Assembly: GCA_036265815.1 (NCBI GenBank)
Contig: DATAOI010000082.1
Span: 1-43,495, forward strand
Length of the DNA: 43,495 nt
Direction: 5' to 3'
Source: Gemmatimonadales bacterium
Lineage (GTDB): Bacteria; Gemmatimonadota; Gemmatimonadetes; Gemmatimonadales; GWC2-71-9
The notes under the pieces were generated by a model that was not told the DNA's origin, made no database searches, and saw only the letters and a program-made list of their open reading frames with translations. Below are positions 17,417-26,267 of the stretch, one piece after another. Numbering within the stretch: position 1 is the first letter of the stretch; every line of letters begins with the position of its first letter. The translations under genes were made by a program, and so were the position numbers.

Positions 17417-18685
17417 ATGGCCTCTGCACGCCAGAAATTCATCACCAACCTGTACCTCGCGGCCATCGCCGCCGTGGCTCCGCTCGGCCTCATCGTGGCC
17501 CTGCTGCTCGCCTCCGTCACCAGCAACCGGGAGGCGGTGATCCGTGGGACGCTGCTCTTCGTCGCCGCCGGCATGGCCGCGGCGTGGACCCTGGTCCGGC
17601 TGCTGCTGGTAAGGGTGCTGAGGCCCACCGGGCGGGCGGCCGGCATCGCGAGCCGGGTGGCGCAAGGGAACCTGAGCACCGACGGCGAGACCGGCAAACC
17701 GGGACAGGATGCGCTCTCCACCTCGCTCAACACCATGCTGCTCAAGCTGCGGGACCTGGTCGGCACCATCCGGCAGCACGCGCACGACGCGGCCGCGATG
17801 GCGGAGGAGATCGCCAGCTCGACCCACCAGATGACGGCATCCACCCAGGAGGTGGCCAGCACCACGGGCGACCTGACGGAGCGCGCCAACCAGCAGGCGG
17901 TCGTGGTCCGGGCCGCGGCCAACGACGCCAGCCGGATCCTGGGAATCGCCCAGGAGCTCGCGGCGGGAGCGGTCGAGGCGGCGGACCGCAACGGTGCACT
18001 GGCCCGGCTGGCCCGCTCGCACCGGGAGCGGCTGGACGCGAGCACGGCGGAGCTGGGACGCCTGGCGGAGGAGGTCGAGCAGGCGGCCACCGAGGCTGAC
18101 GCGCTGGCGGTGGCCTCGGAGGAGATCGAGAAGTTCATCATCCAGACCAAGGCGATCGCCAAGCAGACCCACATGCTGGCCCTCAATGCCTCGATCGAGG
18201 CGGCCCGGGCGGGCGAGGAAGGCAAGGGATTCAGCGTGGTGGCGGAAGAGGTCCGGAAGCTCGCCGGCCAGGCGGCGCAGGCGGCCGCGTCCACCAGCGA
18301 GACGGTCCAGGTGGTGCTGGCCCGGGTGCAGACCGCGCGGGAGCGGCTCATCCGGCTGAGTCATGGCGGGATGGCAGCCAAGGACGCGGCACACGCGGCG
18401 GCGGACGGCCTGATGCACGTGGCGGCGGACGCGGAGGCCAACGACGAATGGACCCGGCGGATCTCCGCGTCCGCCGGCGAGGTTCGCGGGCTGGTCGAGG
18501 GGATCGCCGGGCGCATGCGCGAGGTGTCCGCCGGGACCGAGGACTACGCCGCGGCCGCCCAGGAGATCGCCGCGGCCGCGCAGGAGCTGAACGCGTCGAC
18601 CGAGGAGATCTCCGCCTCGGCCGGCCACCTGGCGGAGGCGGCGGAGCGGCTCACCGGCGCGGTGGGCGGATTCACGCTGGGGTGA
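17417..18685 (+). CDS. Methyl-accepting chemotaxis-like protein without sensor domain
   Basis: 422 residues. Two membrane helices near the N-terminus (about 13-35 and 43-63) are separated by only a few residues, so there is no periplasmic ligand domain. A HAMP-like segment follows, then the coiled-coil signalling domain. Its hairpin tip, at about 240-275, reads '[20 protein letters not shown]' and continues '[16 protein letters not shown]', the most conserved stretch of the family. It may sense membrane or cytoplasmic state, or relay to a CheA-type kinase not found in this window. Placed right after the GGDEF-EAL gene, suggesting coupled control of motility or surface behaviour. Confidence 0.92.
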   Translation: MASARQKFITNLYLAAIAAVAPLGLIVALLLASVTSNREAVIRGTLLFVAAGMAAAWTLVRLLLVRVLRPTGRAAGIASRVAQGNLSTDGETGKPGQDALSTSLNTMLLKLRDLVGTIRQHAHDAAAMAEEIASSTHQMTASTQEVASTTGDLTERANQQAVVVRAAANDASRILGIAQELAAGAVEAADRNGALARLARSHRERLDASTAELGRLAEEVEQAATEADALAVASEEIEKFIIQTKAIAKQTHMLALNASIEAARAGEEGKGFSVVAEEVRKLAGQAAQAAASTSETVQVVLARVQTARERLIRLSHGGMAAKDAAHAAADGLMHVAADAEANDEWTRRISASAGEVRGLVEGIAGRMREVSAGTEDYAAAAQEIAAAAQELNASTEEISASAGHLAEAAERLTGAVGGFTLG

Positions 18686-18721
18686 GGACGGTCACCGCCC
18701 CGGCGCGGTGATCCGATGTAA

Positions 18722-18752
18722 ATGGGACGATCCTCTCCGGGAGCCGTCCCAT
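18722..18752 (+). promoter_or_regulatory. Inverted repeat covering the start of the M48 peptidase gene
   Basis: ATGGGACG (18722-18729) and CGTCCCAT (18745-18752) are perfect 8-base complements; the right arm contains the first two bases of the peptidase start codon. The ribosome-site-like GGGAG (18739-18743) lies in the loop, and CTC/GAG inside the loop could extend the stem. Such a fold would hide the start codon, so translational control is possible; function is inferred. Confidence 0.4.
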
Positions 18753-19560
18753 GTCGCGCGGAAGACTCTGGATCGCCCTCTTCGTCGCTGCCATCTCCCT
18801 GTTCGGTTACTTCGGCAGCAGCGTCTTCAATCCCATCACCCAGGAAAAGCAGCACGTCGGCAGCATCACCCCCGAGCAGGAGGTGGCGCTGGGGCTGCAG
18901 GCCGCGCCGGAAATGGAGCAGCAGTACGGCGGGCCCGACCCCGACCAGGAGGCGCAGGCGCGGGTCAGCCGGGTGGGCGAGCGGGTGGTGACCCGGAGCG
19001 CCGCCGGAAAGAGTCCCTACCGCTTCGAGTTCCACCTGCTGAACGATCCCGAGACGATCAATGCGTTCGCGCTCCCTGGCGGCCAGGTGTTCATCACCGA
19101 GGGTCTGCTCAAGCGGTTGACCAGCGAGGGAGAGCTCGCGGGCGTGCTGGGGCATGAGACGGGACACGTCGTGGGGCGACACGGGGCGGAGCACATCGCC
19201 AAGGAGCAGCTCACCCAGGGGCTGACCGGCGCGGCGGTGCTCGCCACCTACGATCCCAACGATCCGTCGAGCCGGAACTCCAGCGCGGTGGCGCTGATGA
19301 TCGGGCAGCTGGTGACCATGAAGTTCGGCCGACAGGACGAGCTCGAGGCCGACCGGCTGGGGGTCAGGCTGATGAGCGAGGCAGGGTACGATCCGCGGTC
19401 GATGGTCGCGCTGATGGAGATCCTGGAAAAGAGCGCCCAAGGCCCCAGGACGCCCGATTTCTTCAGCACGCATCCCAATCCGGAGAATCGGATCGTGCGG
19501 ATCCGGGAGGCGATTCAGGCGCAGTATCCCAACGGGGTGCCGGAGGGGCTGGAGAAGTGA
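18751..19560 (+). CDS. Membrane-anchored M48-family zinc metallopeptidase
   Basis: 269 residues. An N-terminal hydrophobic helix (WIALFVAAISLFGYFGSSVF) anchors or exports it. The zinc site HETGH is at 135-139 within 'LAGVLGHETGHVVGRHG', and the third ligand is the Glu of 'DELEADRLGVRLM'. 'NAFALPGGQVFITEGLL' is also typical of M48 peptidases of the BepA/LoiP type, which act on outer-membrane or envelope proteins. The C-terminal 'FFSTHPNPENRI' is again a family signature. There are no TPRs as in BepA, so it is closer to the short LoiP/YggG-like group. Confidence 0.93.
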   Translation: MSRGRLWIALFVAAISLFGYFGSSVFNPITQEKQHVGSITPEQEVALGLQAAPEMEQQYGGPDPDQEAQARVSRVGERVVTRSAAGKSPYRFEFHLLNDPETINAFALPGGQVFITEGLLKRLTSEGELAGVLGHETGHVVGRHGAEHIAKEQLTQGLTGAAVLATYDPNDPSSRNSSAVALMIGQLVTMKFGRQDELEADRLGVRLMSEAGYDPRSMVALMEILEKSAQGPRTPDFFSTHPNPENRIVRIREAIQAQYPNGVPEGLEK

Positions 19561-19576
19561 TGGGAGGCCGGTGGGC

Positions 19577-19672
19577 GGGAGGCGGTAAGGGCGGTAAGGA
19601 CGGTAAAGGCGGTAAGAACGGTAAGGAATTCAAGCCCTGCACGTACGAACCTTACCGCCCTTACCGCCTCCC
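19577..19672. repeat. 9-bp GGTAAG repeat cluster forming a 23-bp inverted repeat
   Basis: Five tandem units of the form (G/A)(G/A)CGGTAAG(or A) run from about 19580 to 19625. The segment 19577-19599 is the perfect reverse complement of 19650-19672 (23 bp), leaving a 50-base loop. CGGTAAGG within the loop side (19618-19625) gives a second, shorter pairing with 19650-19657. It lies between the M48 stop and the start of the cyanophycin operon. It could be a terminator for the peptidase gene, a transcript-stabilising structure, or a dispersed repeat element. Confidence 0.8.
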
Positions 19673-19705
19673 GTCCTTCCCGCCCTTCGTTAACTTCCGG
19701 GCGCC

Positions 19706-20881
19706 ATGATCCACCTCCTCCGCAACGCCGAGTTATACGACCCGGAGCCGCGAGGCCGCGCCCACCTGCTGGTGGCGGGCGAACGCGTGGCCTGGGTCGG
19801 CACCGACGTGCCCGCCCTACCGGCATCGCTCGGGGTGACCGAGCACGACCTCGAAGGGCGCCGGGTGATTCCGGGCCTGATCGATGGCCACGTGCACCTG
19901 ACCGGTGGCGGCGGCGAGGCCGGACCCAACACCCGGGTGCCGCCGCTCGGGCTCAGCCGCATGACGTCGGGCGGAGTCACCACCGTGGTAGGACTGCTGG
20001 GCACCGATGACGCGGTGCGGACGACCGCGGAGCTGGTCACGGTGGCGCGCGGCCTCAACGCCGAAGGGCTCACGGCCTACTGCCTGACCGGCGGATATCA
20101 TCTCCCTCCGACGACGGTGACCGGCAGCGTCCGGCTCGATATCGTCCTCATCGATCTCATTCTCGGCGTGGGCGAGGTGGCGATCAGCGATCATCGCTCC
20201 AGCCAGCCCATCCTGGACGACCTGCTGCGCGTTGCCGGTGAGGCGCACGTCGGCGGGCTCATGGCGAACAAGGCGGGGATCGTCCACCTGCACGTGGGCA
20301 ACGGCGCACGCGGACTCGAGCTGGTGCGCCGAGCGCTCGGATGCAGCGAGCTGCCGGCCGGCGTGTTCAATCCGACCCACGTGAACCGGCGGAAGGCCCT
20401 CTTCGACGAGGCGCTGGCACTGGCGGAGCGCGGCTGCACCATCGACATGACCGCCTTCCCAGTCGAGGAGGGCGAGGATGCCTGGCCGGCCGCGGAGGCG
20501 CTGCTCAGATACCTGGACGCCGAGCTTCCGGCCAATCGAGTCACCGTGAGCTCGGACGGCGGTGGCTGCTTCCCGACGTTCGACGGTGAAGGCCGAGTGG
20601 TGACGTTCGACGTGGGGCGCCCCTCCGCGCTGGGAGACACGCTGACGGAGCTGCTGGCCGGCGGGCAGGCGCTCGAGCGGGTGCTGCCGGCGTTCACCAG
20701 CAATCCGGCCGGGCTGCTGCGGCTGCCCCGCAAGGGCCGGCTCACCGCCGGCTCGGACGCCGATCTGGTGGTGCTGGACCGGGAGCATCGGCCGGCGGAC
20801 GTCATGGCGCGGGGCCGCTGGCATGTACGTGACGGCACGCCGGCGGTCCGGGGGACGTTCGAGTGGCTCGAGGGCCGCTAG
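19706..20881 (+). CDS. iadA: Isoaspartyl dipeptidase
   Basis: 391 residues, the usual length. The enzyme hydrolyses beta-aspartyl dipeptides, including beta-Asp-Arg released from cyanophycin. The amidohydrolase metal site is visible: His62/His64 in 'GLIDGHVHLTGGGGE', His196 in 'VHLHVG', His225 in 'PTHVNR' and Asp284 in 'VSSDGGG'. In E. coli IadA the bridging ligand is a carboxylated lysine before 'AISDHRS'; here the equivalent position carries Glu157 ('GVGEVAISDHRSSQP'). 'GRLTAGSDADLVVLD' closes the barrel. First gene of a four-gene operon with cyanophycinase and two synthetase-like genes, which fixes its role as the last step of cyanophycin breakdown. Confidence 0.94.
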   Translation: MIHLLRNAELYDPEPRGRAHLLVAGERVAWVGTDVPALPASLGVTEHDLEGRRVIPGLIDGHVHLTGGGGEAGPNTRVPPLGLSRMTSGGVTTVVGLLGTDDAVRTTAELVTVARGLNAEGLTAYCLTGGYHLPPTTVTGSVRLDIVLIDLILGVGEVAISDHRSSQPILDDLLRVAGEAHVGGLMANKAGIVHLHVGNGARGLELVRRALGCSELPAGVFNPTHVNRRKALFDEALALAERGCTIDMTAFPVEEGEDAWPAAEALLRYLDAELPANRVTVSSDGGGCFPTFDGEGRVVTFDVGRPSALGDTLTELLAGGQALERVLPAFTSNPAGLLRLPRKGRLTAGSDADLVVLDREHRPADVMARGRWHVRDGTPAVRGTFEWLEGR

Positions 20882-21705
20882 CGTTGGAATCGCCGCGGGG
20901 CTACATCATTCCGGTCGGCGGGGCCGAGGAGAAGATTGGCGACGTCGAGATCCTGCGCCGGTTTTCCACTATCTGCGGCGGCGGCGACTGCCGGATCGCG
21001 ATCATCCCCACCGCATCGGAGCTGAGCGACACCGGGCTCCGCTACGAGCAGATCTTCACCAGCCTGGGCGTGGGGGAGGCGCGGGAGATCCCGATCGCCA
21101 GCCGGTCCGACTGCGAGCGCCGGGAGTGGCTCGACCTGCTGGATCAGGTGAACGGCGTCTTCCTGACCGGCGGGAACCAGCTCCGGCTGAGCACCATGAT
21201 CGGCGGCACCGAAGTAGCCAAGGCGTTGCGGCGGCGGAACCGCGAAGGGATGCACGTGGCCGGCACGTCGGCCGGGGCGGCGTTCCTCTGCGAGCACATG
21301 ATCGCGTTCGGAAAGGAAGGGTCGCTGCCCCGGTCCAAGATCGTCACCCTGGCGCCGGGGCTGGGACTCACCAACCGGGTGCTGATCGACCAGCATTTCC
21401 GCCAGCGGGACCGGCTGGGGCGGCTGCTCACGGCGCTGGCGTACAATCCGTTCGCCATCGGGATCGGGCTGGACGAGAACACCGCCGCGTTCATCGGTCC
21501 CGACGAGACACTCGAGGTCGTGGGTGGTGGGGCGCTCACCATCGTGGACCCCTCAGAGCTGGAGTTCTCCTCCATGGCGCGGGTCCGCAAGAACGATCCC
21601 ATCTGTCTGATCGGCCTTCGCTTGCACATTCTCGACCAGGGCTCGACGTTCAACCTGCAGACCCGGGCGGCGGCGGCGGCGCCGATCATCGCCAAGCGGG
21701 TCTAG
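20863..21705 (+). CDS. cphB: Cyanophycinase
   Basis: Serine exopeptidase that cuts cyanophycin into beta-Asp-Arg dipeptides. 280 residues from GTG 20863, overlapping iadA by 19 bases. TTG 20884 would give 273 residues and begins just after the iadA stop; it fits the family N-terminus ('PRGYIIPVGGAEEK') equally well. The nucleophile is Ser136 in 'HVAGTSAGAAFL'. 'IAIIPTAS', 'VFLTGGNQLRLS', 'LIDQHFRQRDRLGRLL', 'GIGLDENTAAF' and 'VVGGGALTIVD' are all cyanophycinase signatures. No signal peptide, so it acts on internal polymer. Followed by cphA after 17 bases. Confidence 0.95.
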   Translation: MARGPLALESPRGYIIPVGGAEEKIGDVEILRRFSTICGGGDCRIAIIPTASELSDTGLRYEQIFTSLGVGEAREIPIASRSDCERREWLDLLDQVNGVFLTGGNQLRLSTMIGGTEVAKALRRRNREGMHVAGTSAGAAFLCEHMIAFGKEGSLPRSKIVTLAPGLGLTNRVLIDQHFRQRDRLGRLLTALAYNPFAIGIGLDENTAAFIGPDETLEVVGGGALTIVDPSELEFSSMARVRKNDPICLIGLRLHILDQGSTFNLQTRAAAAAPIIAKRV

Positions 21706-21722
21706 AAGGGTCGTGAGGTCCG

Positions 21723-24530
21723 ATGCGCATACTGGATAGAGCGGTCTACGTGGGCCCCAGCCTCTATGCCCACTTTCCGGTGATCCGGCTGGAGCTGGAT
21801 CTCGGCGAGCTGGAGGAATGGCCGTCGGGGAAGCTGGGGCCGGCGTTCACCGACGCGCTGGTGGCCGCCTTGCCGGGTCTGCAGGAGCACGGCTGCTCCT
21901 ACGGGGAGCCGGGCGGGTTCATCCGCCGGCTCACCGAGGGCGAAGGCACCTGGATGGGCCACATTCTGGAGCACGTGGCGATCGAGCTGCAGAACGTGGC
22001 CGGCGAGCCGGTGACGTTCGGAAAGACCCGGTCCCAGGGTGCCCCGGGCCACTACCACGTGGTCTACCAGTACGAGCAGGAGGACGTGGGCCTCGAGGCC
22101 GGACACCTCGGGATCACCCTGCTCCACTCGCTGCTGCCCCCCGCCCTCCGGCCCGAGGGCTCGGTCCCGGCGGGGTTCGACTTTCCGGCCGAGCGGGACG
22201 AGTTCATCCGCTTTGCCCAGCGGCGGGCGCTGGGTCCGAGCACCATGTCGCTGGTGCGGGCGGCGGAGGAGAGGCGGATCCCCTGGATCCGGCTCAACGA
22301 GCAGAGCCTCATCCAGTTCGGGCATGGACGCTTCCAGCAGCGGATCCAAGCCACCGTCACCAGCCGTACGCCGCACATCGCCGTGGAGCTCGCCTCCGAC
22401 AAGGAGGAGACCAACCGGCTGCTGGCCAACCTTGGCCTGCCGGTGCCGCGCCAGCGGCTGGTGCAGCGGGTGAACGACGCCGTATCCGCGGCGGAGCAGA
22501 TCGGCTACCCGGTGGTGGTGAAGCCGTACAACGCCAATCACGGCCGGGGGATCTCGATCCACCTGACCACCGAGACCCAGGTGCGCGACGCGTTCGAGCT
22601 GGCGCGGGAGCACAGCCGCAGCGTGATCGTGGAGAGCTTCATCACCGGCGAGGACCACCGGATGCTGGTGATCAACGGCGAGCTGGTGGCGGTCTCCAAG
22701 CGGGTGCCGGGACACGTGGTGGGCGATGGGGTGCACACGGTCGAAGAGCTGGTAGAGGAGGTGAACCGCGACCCGCGCCGCGGCATCGGCCACGAGAAGG
22801 TGCTCACCCGGCTGGTGTTCGACCACCAGGCAGACACCCTGCTCGCCGGGCGAGGCTATACCCGCGAGACGGTGCCCGCCGATGGTGAGCGGGTCTTTCT
22901 CCGGTCGACCGGCAACCTCTCCACCGGCGGGACGGCCACCGATCTCACCGACGTGGTCCATCCCGACAACATCGGGATGGCGGTCCGCGCCGTCCGGGCC
23001 ATCGGGCTCGACGTTGGCGGGGTGGACTTCCTCACCAGCGACATCACCGAATCGTACAAGGACGTGGGCGGCGCGATCTGCGAGGTGAATGCGGCGCCCG
23101 GCTTCCGCATGCACATGGCGCCGAGCGAGGGACGGCCGCGCGACGTGGCGGGACCGGTGATGGACATGCTGTTCCCGCCGGGGACGCCGAGCCGGATCCC
23201 CATCGCGGCGGTGACGGGGACCAACGGCAAGACCACCACCGCCAGGATGCTGGCCCACATCCAGAAGCTGGCGGGCCACCACGTGGGACTCACCTCGACC
23301 GACGGGGTGTACATCGACGGGCAGCGCACCGTCGCCGGCGACATGACCGGCCCGGTGGCCACCCGCATGGTGCTGAGCGATCCGGGCGTCGACGTGGCGG
23401 TGCTGGAGATCGCCCGGGGCGGGCTGCTGCGTGCCGGCATGGGGGTGCGGCACTGCGACGTGGGTGCCGTGCTCAACGTCAAGTCCGACCACCTGGGACT
23501 CCGTGGAGTGGGCACGCTGGCGGAGCTGGCCAAGGTCAAGCGGATCGTGGTGGAAGTGGCGCGGGACACCGCCATCCTCAATGCCGACGACCCGCTCTGT
23601 CTGGCGATGGCGGACTACACCGAGGCGAAGCACCTCTGCTACGTGACCATGGACCCCACCCACGGCCTGGTGGGCGAGCACATCAAGGCGGGCGGCCGGG
23701 GCGTGGTGCGTGAGTCGGGCATCAAGGGCGAGATGATCACCATCTACGACCGCGGCGCGCACATCCCGCTCCTGTGGACCCATCTGATCCCGGCCACACT
23801 GGAGGGCCGCGCCCTGCACAACGTGCAGAACGCGATGTTCGCGGCCGCGATGGCCTTCAGCATGGGACTCAAGCTGGAGGACATCCGGCACGGCCTCCGG
23901 ACGTTCGATACCACGTTCTTCCAGGCCCCCGGCCGGATGAATATCTTCGACGAGCACCCGTTCAAGGTGATCCTGGATTACGGGCACAACGCCGCCGCGG
24001 TGGAGGTGATGTGCCAGCTGGTGTCGAGGCTCGAGGTGAGCGGACAGCGGATCTGCGTGCTGGCAGCGCCGGGCGACCGACGGGACGAGGACATCGTGGA
24101 GGTCGGACGGATCGCCGCGGGACACTTCGATCGCTACATCGTCCGCCGGGACGACCATCTGCGGGGCCGGGGACCGGAAGAGGTGCCCCACCTGCTGCGG
24201 GACACGCTGCTCCAGGCCGGGGTTGCCGCCGAGCGGATCGCGGTGATCCCCGACGAGCAGGCCGCGATCGACGCCGCGCTCCGCGAGGCTCAGCCCGGCG
24301 ACCTGGTACTGATTTTCGCCGATGCCGTCACCCGGAGCTGGAAGCAGGTGATCCAGTTCCGCCCCGAGGCACCCAACCGGCCGATCGACCGGACCAGGGC
24401 GGCGGTGGCCGAGCCGGTGGCGGTCCCCGCGGCTCCGAGCCCGGTGCCCGCACCGGGCGAAGATGGCCGGCGGGAGTTCGTCCGCGACGGCCGGGGAGTG
24501 CGGCTCGCGCGCGAGGAGCAGGCGGACTGA
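21723..24530 (+). CDS. cphA: Cyanophycin synthetase
   Basis: 935 residues, slightly longer than the usual 870-900 because of a Pro/Ala-rich, charged C-terminal tail of about 50 residues. It builds the Asp backbone with Arg side chains using ATP. Three parts are seen: an N-terminal domain (1-165), an ATP-grasp domain (about 220-475: 'DKEETNRLLANLGLPVP', 'YPVVVKPYNANHGRG', 'GEDHRMLVINGELVAVSKR', 'CEVNAAPGF') and a Mur-ligase domain (about 490-880: P-loop 'GTNGKTTTARML' near 495, 'LEIARGGLLRAG', 'SDHLGLRG', 'LNADDPLCL', 'HNVQNAMFAAAMAF', 'DYGHNAAAVEVM'). Both ligase sites look complete. Third gene of the operon. Confidence 0.96.
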   Translation: MRILDRAVYVGPSLYAHFPVIRLELDLGELEEWPSGKLGPAFTDALVAALPGLQEHGCSYGEPGGFIRRLTEGEGTWMGHILEHVAIELQNVAGEPVTFGKTRSQGAPGHYHVVYQYEQEDVGLEAGHLGITLLHSLLPPALRPEGSVPAGFDFPAERDEFIRFAQRRALGPSTMSLVRAAEERRIPWIRLNEQSLIQFGHGRFQQRIQATVTSRTPHIAVELASDKEETNRLLANLGLPVPRQRLVQRVNDAVSAAEQIGYPVVVKPYNANHGRGISIHLTTETQVRDAFELAREHSRSVIVESFITGEDHRMLVINGELVAVSKRVPGHVVGDGVHTVEELVEEVNRDPRRGIGHEKVLTRLVFDHQADTLLAGRGYTRETVPADGERVFLRSTGNLSTGGTATDLTDVVHPDNIGMAVRAVRAIGLDVGGVDFLTSDITESYKDVGGAICEVNAAPGFRMHMAPSEGRPRDVAGPVMDMLFPPGTPSRIPIAAVTGTNGKTTTARMLAHIQKLAGHHVGLTSTDGVYIDGQRTVAGDMTGPVATRMVLSDPGVDVAVLEIARGGLLRAGMGVRHCDVGAVLNVKSDHLGLRGVGTLAELAKVKRIVVEVARDTAILNADDPLCLAMADYTEAKHLCYVTMDPTHGLVGEHIKAGGRGVVRESGIKGEMITIYDRGAHIPLLWTHLIPATLEGRALHNVQNAMFAAAMAFSMGLKLEDIRHGLRTFDTTFFQAPGRMNIFDEHPFKVILDYGHNAAAVEVMCQLVSRLEVSGQRICVLAAPGDRRDEDIVEVGRIAAGHFDRYIVRRDDHLRGRGPEEVPHLLRDTLLQAGVAAERIAVIPDEQAAIDAALREAQPGDLVLIFADAVTRSWKQVIQFRPEAPNRPIDRTRAAVAEPVAVPAAPSPVPAPGEDGRREFVRDGRGVRLAREEQAD

Positions 24531-24548
24531 CGGCTCCCCGCCCCGGCG

Positions 24549-26267
24549 ATGACCTTCCTCGATTCGCGCAGACTCACCGGACCGGGACTGCTCCTCGATG
24601 GTCCCGGCGCCATTCTCGAAATTCAACTGGATGACCCGCAGCGTTCCCTCGCCCTGGCTGCCTGGCGACGGGCGGCGCGGCGCATGCTCGATGCCGTCGG
24701 ATGGTCGGGCGAAACGCTCGCGACCAGGATCTTCGCCGGAGGCGCGAGTCTCGCGCTGAGCGCCCCGGCTGACGCGCTGTACGCCGCCACCGAGGTGAAC
24801 GAGTGGGCCTGGGCGGCAGCAGAGGCGGAAATTCAGGGCGGCCCCGAGCCGGACTTCGTCGCAGCGGCGGATCGTATCCGCGCGGCCATCCGGGAGGAGC
24901 AGTGTCCCGCGCTGCTCGCCCTGCGCGACGCGGCACGGGCCCGCGGTCTCACGTTCCTGAGCGACGAGGAGGGCGTGTCGGTGGGCGCAGGCACCGGCGC
25001 GCTGGTCTGGCCGCTCGATCGCCTGCCGGAACCCGGAGCGGTGGATTGGGATCGGGTGCACGAGATTCCCACTGCCCTGGTCACCGGCTCCAACGGAAAA
25101 ACCACCGTAGTGCGGCTGCTCGCGGCCATGGTGGCTGAGACCGGGCAGATCACCGGAACCACCTCGACCGACGCGGTGACCGTGGGCCGCGTGACGATCG
25201 CCCAAGGGGACTATTCCGGGCCGGAAGGTGCCCGGATGCTGCTGCGCCGGCCGGAAGTGGAGGCGGCCGTCCTGGAGACCGCGCGGGGCGGACTGCTTCG
25301 TCGCGGGCTCACGGTCGAGCGGGCCGACGTGGCGGTGGTGACCAACATCGCGAGCGACCATCTCGGCGAGTTCGGGGTGCAGGACCTCGGCGCCCTGGCG
25401 GAGACCAAGCTGCTGGTGACTCGCGCGGTGGGGCCGGAAGGCGGGGTGGTGCTCAACGCCGACGATCCGGTGCTGGTCGTCGGCGCGGCGACTGTGCAGG
25501 CGCCGGTCATCTGGTTCTCGCTCGAGCCCGACCGACCCACGTTACTGAGGCACATTCGGGCCGGCGGCGCCGCCGCGGTGTGCGCCGGCGACGACCTGCT
25601 GCTCGCCACGGGTGACACGCTGTATGTGGTCGGGGCGATCTCGGACCTGCCGATGGCGCAGGGCGGGGCCGCCAGACACAACGTCGCCAACGCGCTCGCG
25701 GCGATGGCGGCCGCGCAGGTGCTGGGTGTTCCGGTGGAGGTGATGGGGCGGGTCCTGCGGCGCTTCGGGGGCAACGCCGAGGACAATCCGGGACGAGCCA
25801 ACGTGATGGAGCTGGGTGGTGTAGTGGTGGTGATCGATTTCGCCCACAATCCGCATGGTGTGGCCGCGCTGGTCCGGATGGCGGCCTCGTTTCCGGCACG
25901 CCGCCGCCTGCTGCTGCTGGGTCAGGCGGGCGACCGGAGCGATGCGGACCTGAGCGGGCTGGCCAGGGCAGCCGTGGCGTTCGAGCCCGACCGGATCGTG
26001 CTCAAGGAGATGGAGCACTACCGGCGGGGCCGGCAGCCAGGCGAGGTGCCCCGGATTCTGGCGGATGAGCTTCAGCAGCTGGGCTTTCCGGCCGGCGCCA
26101 TCGCCCAGGCGGGCAGCGAGCTGGACGGCGTGCGCGAGGCTTTGAGCTGGGCGCGTGCCGGAGATCTGCTGCTGCTCACGGTGCATGAAGACCGAGCAGC
26201 GGTGGTCGGTCTGCTGGAGCGGCTGCGGGCGGAGGGGTGGCGGGCGGGGGAGGCCGTTCCGGGTTAG
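24549..26267 (+). CDS. Mur-ligase-only paralogue of cyanophycin synthetase
   Basis: 572 residues, 18 bases after cphA. The N-terminal 170 residues ('FLDSRRLTGPGLLLDGPGA') do not contain an ATP-grasp domain. From residue 175 a Mur-ligase domain matches that of CphA in every signature: P-loop 'VTGSNGKTTVVRLL', 'TGTTSTDAVTVG', 'LETARGGLLRRG', 'NIASDHLGEFG', 'LNADDPVLVVG', 'HNVANALAAMAAA', 'DFAHNPHGVAALV' and 'MEHYRRGRQPGEVPRIL'. All nucleotide-binding residues look kept, so it is probably active. Known CphA2 enzymes keep ATP-grasp instead, so this is the opposite architecture. A role adding Arg, or another amino acid, to the polymer is an inference. It ends in a 4-base convergent overlap with the methyltransferase gene. 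Confidence 0.88.
   Translation: MTFLDSRRLTGPGLLLDGPGAILEIQLDDPQRSLALAAWRRAARRMLDAVGWSGETLATRIFAGGASLALSAPADALYAATEVNEWAWAAAEAEIQGGPEPDFVAAADRIRAAIREEQCPALLALRDAARARGLTFLSDEEGVSVGAGTGALVWPLDRLPEPGAVDWDRVHEIPTALVTGSNGKTTVVRLLAAMVAETGQITGTTSTDAVTVGRVTIAQGDYSGPEGARMLLRRPEVEAAVLETARGGLLRRGLTVERADVAVVTNIASDHLGEFGVQDLGALAETKLLVTRAVGPEGGVVLNADDPVLVVGAATVQAPVIWFSLEPDRPTLLRHIRAGGAAAVCAGDDLLLATGDTLYVVGAISDLPMAQGGAARHNVANALAAMAAAQVLGVPVEVMGRVLRRFGGNAEDNPGRANVMELGGVVVVIDFAHNPHGVAALVRMAASFPARRRLLLLGQAGDRSDADLSGLARAAVAFEPDRIVLKEMEHYRRGRQPGEVPRILADELQQLGFPAGAIAQAGSELDGVREALSWARAGDLLLLTVHEDRAAVVGLLERLRAEGWRAGEAVPG

Noticed and set aside
19577-19672. CRISPR array
   Set aside because: Units are 9 bp, head to tail without spacers.
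21702-25361. 1219-codon open frame on the minus strand opposite cphA
   Set aside because: It is antisense to genes with full motif support. Long antisense frames are common in high-GC codon use, and the translation shows no family motif.
24549-26267. CphA2-type cyanophycin synthetase
   Set aside because: CphA2 enzymes keep the ATP-grasp domain; this protein lacks it and keeps the Mur domain.
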